64,000 bases of DNA from Pseudidiomarina homiensis (GTDB lineage: Bacteria > Pseudomonadota > Gammaproteobacteria > Enterobacterales > Alteromonadaceae): the NCBI RefSeq assembly GCF_003987225.1, contig NZ_PIPX01000001.1, forward strand, positions 1 to 64,000, given 5' to 3'. The first letter of the stretch is position 1, and the number at the start of each line of letters is the position of its first letter. The position numbers and the translations under genes were made by a program. The notes beneath the pieces were generated by a model. That model saw only the letters and a program-made list of their open reading frames with translations. It was not told where the DNA came from and did not search any database. Positions 24,429-33,519 of this stretch are shown here, one piece after another.

Positions 24429-25496
24429 GTGAATCGTTTAGCCGCAGTTTCATTAGCAGTTTTAGCAGGTCTTTCATACACTGGAACCGCCTATGCGCAA
24501 TCTAGTGAAGAAGGTGAGTGGTATGTCGGTCCTCGAATTGGTCCAATGGGCACCGACTCTGACCGTCTTGCCCTTGAAAATGGTCAATTGGTCAAGTTCA
24601 AAGGTGGGTTCGATACAGCCTTCTATGGTTTAGAAGCTGGCTTCAAGTTTACCCCAGAGTGGGGCACTCGTGTTTATCTCGACTATATCCGAGGTGATGT
24701 CGAGGTTGGTGGTAGTTCAACCGGTCACGTTTACGGGGCAGACTTAGTTTATAGTTTCTCGGAAAGCGCCTACGGTACTATTGGTTTGAACGAGACTGAT
24801 TTAGGTGAGTTCTCAGACACCTTTTTACGTGTTGGAGCAGGGTATCGTGAGCAGTTAAACCGCAATTGGGATATCTTTGCTGAAGGTGCTGTGCAACAAA
24901 GTGAGGGTGACCTTACCGAGTTTATGTTGATGACAGGTCTGCGCTATTACTTTGGCCGTTCAGCGGCACCAGCGCCAGCACCGGCTCCAGTTTCACCACA
25001 ACCGCAACAAGCGGGACCAGCTGATTCAGATGGCGATGGTGTGGTGGATGCTGAAGACCTCTGTCCAAACACTCAGCCTACCTTCAAAGTGGATAACACT
25101 GGTTGTGTGGTGTACGCAGATGAAACCATTACTCATGAGTTAATGATCAACTTTGCGTTCGACTCGGCTGCTATCCCAGCGGAAGCGCAGGGTGAAGTAC
25201 GCGAAACTGCTGACTTCTTGAATGAATACCCAGCAGTTAAAATTCTTATCGAAGGTCACACAGATAGCGTGGGTACTGTTGAGTATAACCAAGGTCTATC
25301 TGAGCGTCGGGCGAAGTCGGTTGGCGATAGCTTGATCAATGATTATGGCATTGAACAAGATCGCGTTGACACTGTAGGTTACAGTGAGAATCGTCCACTG
25401 GTTCCAAATGACACGAAAGAAAATCGTGCGAAGAACCGTCGCATCGAAGCGAAGATGTCAATCACCAAAGAAAAACCGGTGACAAAAGGCAACTAA
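24429..25496 (+). CDS. OmpA-family outer membrane protein with calcium-binding linker
   Basis: This is an outer membrane beta-barrel tethered to peptidoglycan. The order is a signal peptide (about 1-23, ending TAYA), an OmpA-like barrel (about 28-178), and an Ala/Pro linker (APAPAPAPVSPQPQQ). A thrombospondin type 3-like Asp-rich repeat DSDGDGVVDAEDLCP near 200 and an OmpA C-terminal domain (about 230-345) follow. The C-terminal domain carries the peptidoglycan-binding signature EGHTDSVGTVEYNQGLSERRA. The start is GTG at 24429, supported by AAAGGAG immediately upstream. It sits between mutY and trmB, genes that are close together in E. coli, so it looks like an insertion there. Confidence 0.93.
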   Translation: MNRLAAVSLAVLAGLSYTGTAYAQSSEEGEWYVGPRIGPMGTDSDRLALENGQLVKFKGGFDTAFYGLEAGFKFTPEWGTRVYLDYIRGDVEVGGSSTGHVYGADLVYSFSESAYGTIGLNETDLGEFSDTFLRVGAGYREQLNRNWDIFAEGAVQQSEGDLTEFMLMTGLRYYFGRSAAPAPAPAPVSPQPQQAGPADSDGDGVVDAEDLCPNTQPTFKVDNTGCVVYADETITHELMINFAFDSAAIPAEAQGEVRETADFLNEYPAVKILIEGHTDSVGTVEYNQGLSERRAKSVGDSLINDYGIEQDRVDTVGYSENRPLVPNDTKENRAKNRRIEAKMSITKEKPVTKGN

Positions 25497-25514
25497 GCTT
25501 TAATTGGTAAAGAA

Positions 25515-25550
25515 AAGGCGCGCTAAGCTTCGCTTAGTAGCGCCTTTTTT
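25515..25550 (+). terminator. Terminator of the OmpA-like gene
   Basis: AAGGCGCGCTAAGC pairs with GCTTAGTAGCGCCTT (one bulge) around TTC, followed by six T residues. Confidence 0.9.
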
Positions 25551-25590
25551 GTCTTTAAATTAGGTCTGTAAATCGAGTAGTAGAATCCTC

Positions 25591-26340
25591 ATGTCCGACA
25601 GCAATACGCCACCAGAAACACATAAAAACCTAGAAGCAGCGCAGGAAAAAGGGCGCTATATTCGTCAAGTTCGCAGCTTTGTTAAACGCGAAGGACGCCT
25701 AACGAAAGGGCAAGCTGCTGCACTTGAACGCAGTTGGCCGAGTATGGGCTTAGAACACGCCAATGGCCCCATCGACTTGGCCAAGGTATTTGGTCGCACT
25801 GCTGATACGATCGTTGAAATTGGCTTTGGAATGGGGCATTCGCTGGTCGCAATGGCTGCGGCTGCACCAGACAAGAACTTTATTGGTATTGAAGTTCACC
25901 GTCCAGGCGTGGGGGCCTGCTTGTTGGAAGCTGAGCAGCAGAACGTCACGAATTTGCGCGTATATGAACATGATGCCGTCGAGGTGTTTCGCGATTGTTT
26001 AGCGGAAGACAGTTTAGCTGGCGTGCAAGTATTCTTTCCGGACCCTTGGCATAAAAAACGTCATCATAAGCGTCGCTTAATCCAGCCGGAGTTCGTCGAG
26101 AAATTACGGGCAAAGCTTCGTATTGGTGGAGTGCTGCATCTTGCGACTGACTGGGAGAATTACGCTGAGCACATGCTGGAAGTTATGCAAGCAGCAGAGC
26201 AAGAGGGTAAGTGGGAAAATCTTTCTGCAAGCAATGACTTTATTCCTCGCCCAGAAGAACGTCCGCTGACCAAATTTGAAAAGCGTGGTGAGCGATTAGG
26301 GCACGGCGTGTGGGATTTGAAATTCCGTCGTCGAATCTAA
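25591..26340 (+). CDS. trmB: tRNA (guanine-N7-)-methyltransferase
   Basis: TrmB makes m7G46 in the variable loop of many tRNAs using S-adenosylmethionine. The 249-residue protein has an Arg-rich N terminus ([14 protein letters not shown]), the SAM-binding strand [11 protein letters not shown] near 72-82, and [11 protein letters not shown] near 98. The catalytic motif [16 protein letters not shown] is near 150 and the C-terminal [20 protein letters not shown] completes the family pattern. It is a single gene whose stop is adjacent to the converging hemW stop. Confidence 0.97.
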   Translation: MSDSNTPPETHKNLEAAQEKGRYIRQVRSFVKREGRLTKGQAAALERSWPSMGLEHANGPIDLAKVFGRTADTIVEIGFGMGHSLVAMAAAAPDKNFIGIEVHRPGVGACLLEAEQQNVTNLRVYEHDAVEVFRDCLAEDSLAGVQVFFPDPWHKKRHHKRRLIQPEFVEKLRAKLRIGGVLHLATDWENYAEHMLEVMQAAEQEGKWENLSASNDFIPRPEERPLTKFEKRGERLGHGVWDLKFRRRI

Positions 26341-26341
26341 C

Positions 26342-27478
26342 CTAAACCATCTCATCCAAAATTGAATTCAAAAAACGGCGTCCAAGTGGCGTCGTTTTCC
26401 ATTCCGTCGGACTATCTTCCATTAATCCTTTCGTGATGGCTGGCGCCAGAGCAGTTTCTGCCACTGCTAGCGGCAGACCAGTGCGCTCGGTGAATAAGTT
26501 TTTGGGAATCGGCTCAGCTAAACGTAGAAGGTTCATGAAAAACTCAAACGGTAGCTCTGCGGTTGACACGTCCCAGACTCGATAACGCAGCGGGCGGGTG
26601 AGATCTAAATAGCCCTGCGGGTGTTTGATTTTCTCGCTACGAACAATGCGAGAGGAGCCCGGTAAAGTGATTTTTCCATGGGCACCACAACCAATCCCTA
26701 AATAGTCGCCAAACTGCCAATAATTGCGATTATGTCGACTCTGGTGGTTTGGTTTCGCATAAGCACTCACTTCGTAATTTTCATAGCCCGCAGCAAGCAG
26801 TTTGGCATGCCCTTGTTCATTAATTTCGGCAAGAATGTCATCTTCTGGCAAGCGTGGCGGCCGGCTTGCAAACGAGGTGTTGGGCTCAATGGTAAGCTGG
26901 TACCAAGAAATATGCGGTGGCTCGAGTGCGATAATGGCATCGAGATCAGCCATAGCTTGTTCGATGCTTTGTTCAGGCAAGCCATGCATCAAGTCCAAGT
27001 TGAAACTTTGCAATGGTAATTGCTTAGCATAGTGTGCGGCAGTGAGAGCCTGATCAGGATCGTGAATACGGCCAAGGCGCTGTAACTGCTCAGCATTGAG
27101 GCTTTGCACGCCGATCGACAGGCGGTTAACACCGGCGGTAATGAAACCAGCGAAACGTTCTTGCTCGAAGGTGCCTGGGTTCGCCTCTAAAGTGATCTCA
27201 CAGTCCTCCGCTAGGGGCAGTTGTGCGGCGACTCCCTGAAGTAGTCGTGTTACGGCTTGCGGGGTAAGTAAGCTCGGTGTGCCACCACCGATAAAAATAC
27301 TAGAAATGGTTCGCCCTTGAACCCATTCGTGGTCGGCACGAAGATCGTCGAGCAGTCTTGCAACATAAGCATCTTCTGGAACACCGCCTTTTAGAGCATG
27401 CGAGTTAAAGTCACAGTAGGGACATTTCTGCACGCACCACGGAATGTGGATATAGAGAGATAGTGGCGGTAAGTTCAT
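26342..27478 (-). CDS. hemW: Radical SAM family heme chaperone HemW
   Basis: HemW is a heme-binding protein related to coproporphyrinogen dehydrogenase HemN that is thought to deliver heme to membrane targets. The 378 residues show the radical SAM cluster motif C-x3-C-x2-C at Cys15, Cys19 and Cys22 ([11 protein letters not shown]), [11 protein letters not shown] near 61, and a C-terminal HemN-like domain. HemN proteins carry an extra Cys after the cluster motif; here the residue after Cys22 is Asp-Phe, which supports HemW. Its start overlaps rdgB by 4 bases. Confidence 0.95.
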   Translation of the reverse strand: MNLPPLSLYIHIPWCVQKCPYCDFNSHALKGGVPEDAYVARLLDDLRADHEWVQGRTISSIFIGGGTPSLLTPQAVTRLLQGVAAQLPLAEDCEITLEANPGTFEQERFAGFITAGVNRLSIGVQSLNAEQLQRLGRIHDPDQALTAAHYAKQLPLQSFNLDLMHGLPEQSIEQAMADLDAIIALEPPHISWYQLTIEPNTSFASRPPRLPEDDILAEINEQGHAKLLAAGYENYEVSAYAKPNHQSRHNRNYWQFGDYLGIGCGAHGKITLPGSSRIVRSEKIKHPQGYLDLTRPLRYRVWDVSTAELPFEFFMNLLRLAEPIPKNLFTERTGLPLAVAETALAPAITKGLMEDSPTEWKTTPLGRRFLNSILDEMV

Positions 27479-28068
27479 GACTGCTCGAGCTGTTGGATTA
27501 GCTGGCGCAAGGCTTGGCCGCGGTGGCTTAACGCTTGTTTACGTTCCTTGCTTAATTCCGCTGCGGTGCAGTTTTCACTCGCTACCCAAAATACCGGGTC
27601 ATAACCAAAGCCTCCGTCACCGGATGGCTGCATCGTTATTTCGCCCTGCCAAGTGCCATGACAAATGAGTGGTGTTGGGTCTTCGGCATGCTGTAAAAAG
27701 GCGAGTACACAGTGAAATTCCGCTTGTCGCTCACCCGCTGGTACCTGCTGTAACGCATCCAGCAATTTAGCGACGTTGGTTGCATCAGTGGCGTCAGTGC
27801 CAGCGTAGCGGGCTGAATAGATGCCAGGGGCACCACCAAGTGCTCGCACGGCGAGACCTGAGTCATCAGCAAGTGCTGGTAATCCCGTGTGTTGAGCGGC
27901 ATGGCGAGCTTTCAGTATGGCATTTTCAATGAAGGTTAGACCGGTTTCCTCGGCCTCGCTAAAGCGCCATTCGCTCTGTGGGCGAACGTGCCATTGAAAT
28001 GGGCGCAAAAGCTCGCTCAGTTCGCGGACTTTACCTTGGTTTCCAGTAGCTAGTACGACTTCTTGCAT
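27475..28068 (-). CDS. rdgB: XTP/dITP diphosphatase (non-canonical purine NTP pyrophosphatase)
   Basis: It hydrolyses dITP, XTP and dHAPTP-like nucleotides to monophosphates, keeping deaminated purines out of DNA. From the ATG at 28068 the protein is 197 residues, the E. coli length, starting [17 protein letters not shown]. The family motifs ADDSGLAV near 68, [11 protein letters not shown] near 79, and GFGYDPVF and SHRGQAL near the C terminus are visible. An open frame extends 78 codons upstream, but that part overlaps the divergent nhaP2 start and has no family match. It is coupled to hemW by a 4-base overlap. Confidence 0.96.
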   Translation of the reverse strand: MQEVVLATGNQGKVRELSELLRPFQWHVRPQSEWRFSEAEETGLTFIENAILKARHAAQHTGLPALADDSGLAVRALGGAPGIYSARYAGTDATDATNVAKLLDALQQVPAGERQAEFHCVLAFLQHAEDPTPLICHGTWQGEITMQPSGDGGFGYDPVFWVASENCTAAELSKERKQALSHRGQALRQLIQQLEQS

Positions 28069-28129
28069 GACAGCTGCCTTGCTTTTCGGCACAATGAAAA
28101 CATTATACGTCATCGTGGCAATACGACCC

Positions 28130-28144
28130 AAGGAGAAATACTTG
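28130..28144 (+). promoter_or_regulatory. Ribosome binding site setting a TTG start for nhaP2
   Basis: AAGGAG (28130-28135) lies 6 nt before TTG (28142-28144). The two in-frame ATGs upstream, at 28067 and 28094, lack such a site and overlap the rdgB start region. Confidence 0.75.
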
Positions 28145-29881
28145 TCTGATGTAAACAGTGTCATGCTTTTAATGGGCTCATTGTTATTGGTCAGTATTCT
28201 GGCTGCGGTGGTGTCATCGCAGTTTGGCGCTCCATTGTTACTGGTTTTTCTCATTGTCGGCATGCTCGCGGGTGAAGAAGGCCTGCTTGGTATCGAGTTC
28301 AATCAACCTGAGATAGCATTCTTTATTGGCTCGTTGGCCTTGGTGATCATCATATTTGATGGTGGCATGCGCACGCGCAAAGAGAAGTTTAGGGTGGCGT
28401 TATGGCCGGCAATCAGTCTTGCGACATTAGGTGTCGCACTTACCTGTTCGCTTACCGCATTAGGCATTGTTTGGTTCTTTGATCTACCGTGGCCAATTGC
28501 CTTGCTGATCGGTGCCATTCTAAGTTCGACCGATGCAGCTGCAGTCTTTGGTATTTTCCAATCCCAGAATTTAAAAATTCAACAACGGGTTGCTTCAACC
28601 TTAGAGATCGAGTCGGGCACCAACGATCCGATGGCCGTTATTCTAACCCTCACCATGACCTCAATCATTGCCGCGACCGAGGCGTTTTCGTTGACGGCAG
28701 TTGGTTTCAACGTCATGCAACAATTAGTGCTCGGCTATCTAGGCGGTTGGCTGGGCGGGCGTTTGTTTATCTTTATGGCACGCAAAATCACTGCGCAGTT
28801 CACTTTCTTTCCGTTGCTGGCCGCCGCCAGTGCGGTGGTGATCTTTGCGATTACCTCCGGTCTGGGGGGCAGTGGATTTCTTGCCGCCTATTTAATGGGC
28901 TACATGATCGGTAACGCTCGTTTACCGCAACTGATGCATATTCTTCAGGTACAAGATGGTCTCGCTTGGCTGAGTCAAATCATGATGTTCTTGATTTTGG
29001 GCCTCTTAGTCACACCATCTCATTTAGTTGACAATATTGGTTTGTCGCTCGCTGTTGCTGGTTTAATGATTTTTATTGTTCGTCCGTTGGCAGTGTTCAT
29101 TAGTTTGGCACCGTTTTCTTTTCCGCTGCGCGAGCAATTCTTTATTAGTTGGGTTGGCTTACGTGGTGCCGTGCCCATTATCTTGGCGCTTTATCCGTGG
29201 CTTAACGGCGTTGAAGGGCAAGAACTGTTTTTTGATATCGCCTTTGTGGTTGTGCTGGTCTCTTTGGTGTTGCAAGGCTGGACGCTAGCTCCCATGGCGC
29301 GCTGGTTAAAGTTAGAAGTTCCGGCGCAGGCAGAACCCGATCGGCGCATGGCCCTTGACCAAGTTGGCAGTAAAGACCCGTTAGAATTGTGGGCCTATGA
29401 GATAAGCGAGCGCTCACCTGCATGCGATCACTTTTGGCATGAATTACGCTGGTCGGTACCACTCGAGTTCGTTGGCGTGATTCGCCAAGGTGAATGGTTA
29501 CGCCCACAGAGTCGTCTGAAGCTCTGCGAAGAAGACCGAGTTCTGGTGGTGGCAAAGGTTCAACATATTGATGAGATCAGCCGGGTACTCGCGGCGGGCG
29601 GTAAAGCACGAACCTTGAATAGCAGTGACTTCTTCGGCGACTTCACGTTGAATGGTGACCTTACCTTGGGTGACGTCGGAAGTTTCTACCCGTTGGGTGA
29701 GCTGTCACCAGAACAGCGGCAACTGAGCCTACATGATTACTTTTCGCGCAAATTTCATCGACGTATGGTGGTTGGGGACCAGTTAGTGCTCGGAAATGTC
29801 CAGCTCACGGTACGCGAGCTGGATGAGCAAGATAAAATCAGTAAGGTTGGGGTGAAGTTACTAGATCTGGGGGAGTCCTAG
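28142..29881 (+). CDS. nhaP2: K+/H+ antiporter NhaP2 (CvrA) family
   Basis: This inner-membrane cation/proton antiporter of the CPA1 family is involved in potassium and volume homeostasis. I start at TTG 28142 because of its strong AAGGAG site; the resulting 579 aa matches E. coli CvrA (578). About twelve membrane helices fill residues 1-390, with IIFDGGMRT near 70, STDAAAVFG near 127 and the ion-binding [13 protein letters not shown] near 148. A cytoplasmic TrkA-C domain (about 400-480) and a CorC/HlyC-like C-terminal domain follow. It lies on the opposite strand inside an otherwise conserved rdgB/yggT/yggS gene block. Confidence 0.93.
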   Translation: MSDVNSVMLLMGSLLLVSILAAVVSSQFGAPLLLVFLIVGMLAGEEGLLGIEFNQPEIAFFIGSLALVIIIFDGGMRTRKEKFRVALWPAISLATLGVALTCSLTALGIVWFFDLPWPIALLIGAILSSTDAAAVFGIFQSQNLKIQQRVASTLEIESGTNDPMAVILTLTMTSIIAATEAFSLTAVGFNVMQQLVLGYLGGWLGGRLFIFMARKITAQFTFFPLLAAASAVVIFAITSGLGGSGFLAAYLMGYMIGNARLPQLMHILQVQDGLAWLSQIMMFLILGLLVTPSHLVDNIGLSLAVAGLMIFIVRPLAVFISLAPFSFPLREQFFISWVGLRGAVPIILALYPWLNGVEGQELFFDIAFVVVLVSLVLQGWTLAPMARWLKLEVPAQAEPDRRMALDQVGSKDPLELWAYEISERSPACDHFWHELRWSVPLEFVGVIRQGEWLRPQSRLKLCEEDRVLVVAKVQHIDEISRVLAAGGKARTLNSSDFFGDFTLNGDLTLGDVGSFYPLGELSPEQRQLSLHDYFSRKFHRRMVVGDQLVLGNVQLTVRELDEQDKISKVGVKLLDLGES

Positions 29882-29882
29882 C

Positions 29883-30329
29883 TTAATTGCGCCAGAACTC
29901 TTTCGAGAACCGTAGTTCCTGAACTTCATTTCCCTGTTTTATGGTAATAAAAAAGCGCAGTGTTTCGAGGTTGGTAAACGACGTTTGTGCCAGGTAATAA
30001 ACCGCATCGCCTTCGATAACTTCATTAAATTCGAGCTTCTGTTGCATACTCAACGGGTTCATCGCGTAGCCTGCCACGGTGACCCGCTGGGCGGGCTTGC
30101 CAGGTTTTTCGGCGGCGAGCACGGCAATATTGAGCGTGGCGATGGTCTCGCCACGTTCGAGGTTGTACTGGCGAGCCATTTCAGGGCGCAGTGCCGTTGA
30201 GTTAAAGGCGTTGTAATGGACTTCCCACGGCCCCAAGCGCTGACTTTGCTCAGCCGCAACTGTGGTTGCGGTAAATGTGGCCCAAGTAACGAGCAGCAAA
30301 TAAGCACAGCCCAACAAGAACTTTTTCAT
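29883..30329 (-). CDS. Exported DUF4426 domain protein of unknown function
   Basis: The 148-residue protein has a signal peptide of about 25 residues ending ATTVAAEQ, so it is probably periplasmic. The rest matches the DUF4426 family pattern as I recall it: an N-terminal GPWEVHYNAFNST and a C-terminal FFITIKQGNEVQELRFSKEF typical of a small beta-sandwich. No catalytic motif is visible. It follows yggT by 13 bp, and DUF4426 genes are commonly found at the end of the yggS-proC-yggT cluster in marine Gammaproteobacteria. Function is unknown. Confidence 0.85.
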   Translation of the reverse strand: MKKFLLGCAYLLLVTWATFTATTVAAEQSQRLGPWEVHYNAFNSTALRPEMARQYNLERGETIATLNIAVLAAEKPGKPAQRVTVAGYAMNPLSMQQKLEFNEVIEGDAVYYLAQTSFTNLETLRFFITIKQGNEVQELRFSKEFWRN

Positions 30330-30342
30330 GGTTCATTCCTTT

Positions 30343-30867
30343 TTACATACCAATCAGAATGCGTAATGCCTGAATTGCGATCACCAGCACCAGTACCGAC
30401 AGGTCAAGCCCGCCGATGGGGGGAATAATTCGCCGAATCGGCGCTAAGAAGGGCTCCGTGAGTTGCACTAAGATGGCCATCATGGGGTTATAACCTTGTG
30501 CAAACCAACTTAACAGAGCACGAATGATGACAATCCAGAATAATAACTGCAAAAATTGGGTTATGGTGCCTATAACTCCTCTCAAGAGAATCTCAGGCCA
30601 CATAAATAGGGCGCCCGCTAGGGCATATAGTGCGGTGTACTTTCCTATACTTACTAAAAGAGCCAAAATAATGGTTGCAAGGTCCCAAACACCGACTGTT
30701 GGGATAAACTTCCGCAAGGGTAAAACTAACGGATTAGTCAACTTTACTACAAATTGACTCATCGGATTATAGAAGTCAGCGTGAACAGCCTGTAACCAAA
30801 CTCTCAAGATGACTACCATCAAGAAGAGTTCAAAGACTGTTCGAATTAGAAAACCCATAAGTTCCAT
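30343..30867 (-). CDS. yggT: YggT family integral membrane protein
   Basis: The 174-residue protein contains two YGGT repeats. Each has paired hydrophobic helices (VFELFLMVVILRVWLQAV near the N terminus, LLFWIVIIRALLSWFAQG near 105) and an NP(M/L) plus PLR/PIRR turn. E. coli YggT is linked to osmotic and ion homeostasis, but the molecular role is not settled. It lies 12 bp after proC and 13 bp before the DUF4426 gene, within one operon. Confidence 0.92.
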   Translation of the reverse strand: MELMGFLIRTVFELFLMVVILRVWLQAVHADFYNPMSQFVVKLTNPLVLPLRKFIPTVGVWDLATIILALLVSIGKYTALYALAGALFMWPEILLRGVIGTITQFLQLLFWIVIIRALLSWFAQGYNPMMAILVQLTEPFLAPIRRIIPPIGGLDLSVLVLVIAIQALRILIGM

Positions 30868-30879
30868 AGTGCTTAGCCT

Positions 30880-31707
30880 TTAAAAGAGTTTTGCCATTTC
30901 TTGGTTTCGTTTGACTGCTGCTTCGACCGCATCGGCTGAGATTTTATCAATGTCATAGGCTTGATACTGTTCGATACCTTTTGCGGTGGAGCCACCTTTA
31001 CTGGTGACTTGTTTACGTAAATCTTCTAATTCGAGCTCGCTCGCGATGGCCATTTCAGCTGCACCGAGAGCTGTTTGTTGCACCATGGTACGCGCTTTAT
31101 CACGATCAAAACCAAGCTTCACAGCGGCTTTTTGTAGGCTTGCCATGAACTCGAAAAAGTATGCTGGCCCGCTACCTGCAACTGCGCCTAAGATATCGAG
31201 CTCGTCTTCGTCAGCGACCCATAACGTGGCACCAACACCGTCGAAAGCTTCGGTGATGTAGTTTTTGTCGTCATCGGTCACGCGGTTATCGGCAACTAAG
31301 CCTGACATGCCTTTACCCACTAACGATGGGGTATTCGGCATTACACGGATCATACGAATGTCATCGCCAAGGTACTGGCGGTATTTTTCGATGCGAATCC
31401 CCGCCGCAATGGTGACGATAAGCTTATCGCTCAGGTTTGCAACTTCGTTACGCAATGCGGCACAAACATCAGCCATTAATTGTGGCTTTACAGCTAACAC
31501 GATAACGTCCGCTTGCGCGGCTACTTCGGCGTTATTTTGGCTGGTGTTGACCTTGAGTTCACTCGCCATTTTTTCTAGTTTACCCGTGCTTGGGTTGCTC
31601 ACGGATATAGCAGCAGCGGGGTAGCCACTAGCTACCATACCACCGACGATACTTTGCGTCATATTACCGGCGCCGATAAAAGCGATGTTACGTGAATGCG
31701 TGGACAT
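30880..31707 (-). CDS. proC: Pyrroline-5-carboxylate reductase
   Basis: ProC reduces pyrroline-5-carboxylate to proline, the last synthetic step. The 275 residues begin with the Rossmann motif AFIGAGNMTQSIVGG (9-23), have VLAVKPQLM near 71, VRVMPNTPSLV near 120, and the C-terminal TSKGGSTAKGIE stretch that lines the substrate pocket. It is in the yggS-proC-yggT arrangement, separate from proBA 8 kb away. Confidence 0.97.
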   Translation of the reverse strand: MSTHSRNIAFIGAGNMTQSIVGGMVASGYPAAAISVSNPSTGKLEKMASELKVNTSQNNAEVAAQADVIVLAVKPQLMADVCAALRNEVANLSDKLIVTIAAGIRIEKYRQYLGDDIRMIRVMPNTPSLVGKGMSGLVADNRVTDDDKNYITEAFDGVGATLWVADEDELDILGAVAGSGPAYFFEFMASLQKAAVKLGFDRDKARTMVQQTALGAAEMAIASELELEDLRKQVTSKGGSTAKGIEQYQAYDIDKISADAVEAAVKRNQEMAKLF

Positions 31708-31717
31708 AGGTTACTCC

Positions 31718-32410
31718 TTAAGTTGTCTCGCGGGCGCCAAATAGCGCAGTGCCGACGCGCACCATTGTGGAGCCGGCAGCGATGGCGGGAGCAAGATCAT
31801 TGCTCATACCCATTGAAAGTGTATCTACTGTTGGATATTGGGACGCTAACTCAGAATACAAGCTTTGCATGGCGCTTAAGCTCTCGCTCGCTGCTTTGGC
31901 AGAAGTTGTTGCGGCGGGAATCGTCATGAGGCCACGTAAGGTAAGTTGCGGAAATTGCGCAATGCTTGCGGCTAAGTGAGCAACTTCGTCCGGCGCCACA
32001 CCGGATTTGCTTGCTTCGTCGTCAATATTGACTTGAATCAGTACCTGCAAGGGCGGTAATGAGTTCGGGCGTTGTTCGTTCAGGCGGCGCGCAATTTTAA
32101 CTCGGTCTATACTTTGTACCCATGCAAAATGAGCGGCAATATCGCGGGTCTTATTGGACTGGATGGGCCCAATAAAATGCCAGTCGAGGGCTTCTAAATC
32201 TTTCAGTTCTTGTTGTTTCGACAAGGCTTCTTGCAGGTAGTTTTCGCCAAAGCTGCGTTGTCCAGCTTGGTAAAGCGCACGTATTGCGCTGGCCGGTTTG
32301 GTTTTGCTTACCGCTAACAATTGCACCGAATCTGGGCTACGATTGCATTGTTGGCAAGCGTTTTCGATTTGGCTACGGACTTCTTTTAAGCGTTCAACTA
32401 TGCTATTCAT
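31718..32410 (-). CDS. yggS: YggS family pyridoxal phosphate homeostasis protein
   Basis: YggS-type proteins bind PLP as a single TIM-barrel domain without known catalysis and keep vitamin B6 and amino acid pools balanced. In the 230-residue product the PLP lysine is in LLAVSKTKPA near residue 36, with GENYLQEA near 56, WHFIGPIQSNKT near 79, and SMGMSNDL followed by VRVGTALFG at the C terminus. It heads the yggS-proC-yggT-DUF4426 operon and is divergent from pilT across only 38 bp. Confidence 0.95.
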   Translation of the reverse strand: MNSIVERLKEVRSQIENACQQCNRSPDSVQLLAVSKTKPASAIRALYQAGQRSFGENYLQEALSKQQELKDLEALDWHFIGPIQSNKTRDIAAHFAWVQSIDRVKIARRLNEQRPNSLPPLQVLIQVNIDDEASKSGVAPDEVAHLAASIAQFPQLTLRGLMTIPAATTSAKAASESLSAMQSLYSELASQYPTVDTLSMGMSNDLAPAIAAGSTMVRVGTALFGARETT

Positions 32411-32448
32411 TTGCTAACGGCTCACCCATAACAACAAAGAGAAAGAGT

Positions 32449-33486
32449 ATGGATATTACTGAGTTACTCGGCTTCGCCGTCAAACATAATTCCTCGGACT
32501 TACATTTGTCGGCGGATTCGCCCCCTATGATACGGGTAGATGGTGACGTTCGTAAAATCAATATTCCGGCGCTGAACCATAAACAAGTGCAAGAGCTGGT
32601 TTATGACATTATGAATGACCGCCAGCGCAAAGAGTATGAACAGAACTTTGAGTGTGACTTTTCCTTTGAGGTTCCGGATTTAGCTCGCTTCCGGGTGAAC
32701 GTATTCGTACAAAACCGCGGTTGTGGTGCGGTATTACGTACTATTCCTAGCGATGTTTTAACGCTTGAGCAATTGGGTGCTCCTGATATTTTTAAAACGA
32801 TTGCCGACCAACCTCGGGGATTAGTGCTGGTTACTGGACCCACCGGCTCAGGTAAATCAACCACGCTTGCGGCGATGGTCGATTTCATTAATGAAAACAA
32901 ACATCACCACATTCTCACCATTGAAGATCCAATCGAGTTTGTGCACAAAAACAAACAAAGCCTGATCAACCAACGGGAAGTTCATCGTGATACCCACAGC
33001 TTTAGCAATGCCTTGCGCTCGGCGCTGCGGGAAGATCCTGATGTTATTCTGGTGGGTGAGATGCGAGATCTCGAAACGATTCGCTTAGCGATGACTGCTG
33101 CGGAAACAGGTCACTTAGTGTTTGGTACCTTGCACACCACCTCAGCACCGAAAACGATTGACCGTATTATTGATGTGTTTCCGGGCGATGAAAAGCCGAT
33201 GGTACGTTCAATGCTCTCGGAATCCTTGCGCGCCGTTATTTCGCAGACCCTGCTGAAAAAGGTTGGCGGTGGTCGTGTGGCTGCGCATGAAATCATGATT
33301 GCCACACCGGCGATCAAGAATCTTATTCGCGAGGATAAAGTCGCGCAGATGTATTCATCCATTCAAACGGGTGCTGCTCATGGTATGCAAACGCTCGATC
33401 AAGGTCTGCTGAATTTGCTCAACCAAGGTCTGGTGTCGCGCATTGATGCTCGTGCTAAAGCTGCCAATAAAGAGGCGTTTAAATAA
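32449..33486 (+). CDS. pilT: Type IV pilus retraction ATPase PilT
   Basis: PilT is a hexameric cytoplasmic ATPase that retracts type IV pili and drives twitching. The 345 residues start MDITELLGFAVKHNSSDLHL. They show Walker A GPTGSGKST near 130-138, the Asp box, Walker B RSALREDPDVILVGEMRD near 188, the His box TGHLVFGTLHTT, and the C-terminal retraction motif (canonical AIRNLIRE, here AIKNLIRE). I chose the ATG at 32449 rather than an in-frame upstream start within yggS because it gives the family N terminus. pilU follows 33 bp later. Confidence 0.97.
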   Translation: MDITELLGFAVKHNSSDLHLSADSPPMIRVDGDVRKINIPALNHKQVQELVYDIMNDRQRKEYEQNFECDFSFEVPDLARFRVNVFVQNRGCGAVLRTIPSDVLTLEQLGAPDIFKTIADQPRGLVLVTGPTGSGKSTTLAAMVDFINENKHHHILTIEDPIEFVHKNKQSLINQREVHRDTHSFSNALRSALREDPDVILVGEMRDLETIRLAMTAAETGHLVFGTLHTTSAPKTIDRIIDVFPGDEKPMVRSMLSESLRAVISQTLLKKVGGGRVAAHEIMIATPAIKNLIREDKVAQMYSSIQTGAAHGMQTLDQGLLNLLNQGLVSRIDARAKAANKEAFK

Positions 33487-33519
33487 GCCATGGCGAACGA
33501 TAAGCAATCAGGAGGCCGT

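Noticed and set aside
26371-26398. Possible terminator for trmB inside the end of hemW (AAAACGGCG / CGTCGTTTT)
   Set aside because: The stem needs a G-U pair and the T-run is only four bases. It lies in coding sequence, so it may be coincidental.
28068-28302. N-terminal extension of RdgB by 78 residues
   Set aside because: The extension overlaps the divergent nhaP2 start, has no homology to the family, and the ATG at 28068 gives exactly the E. coli length.
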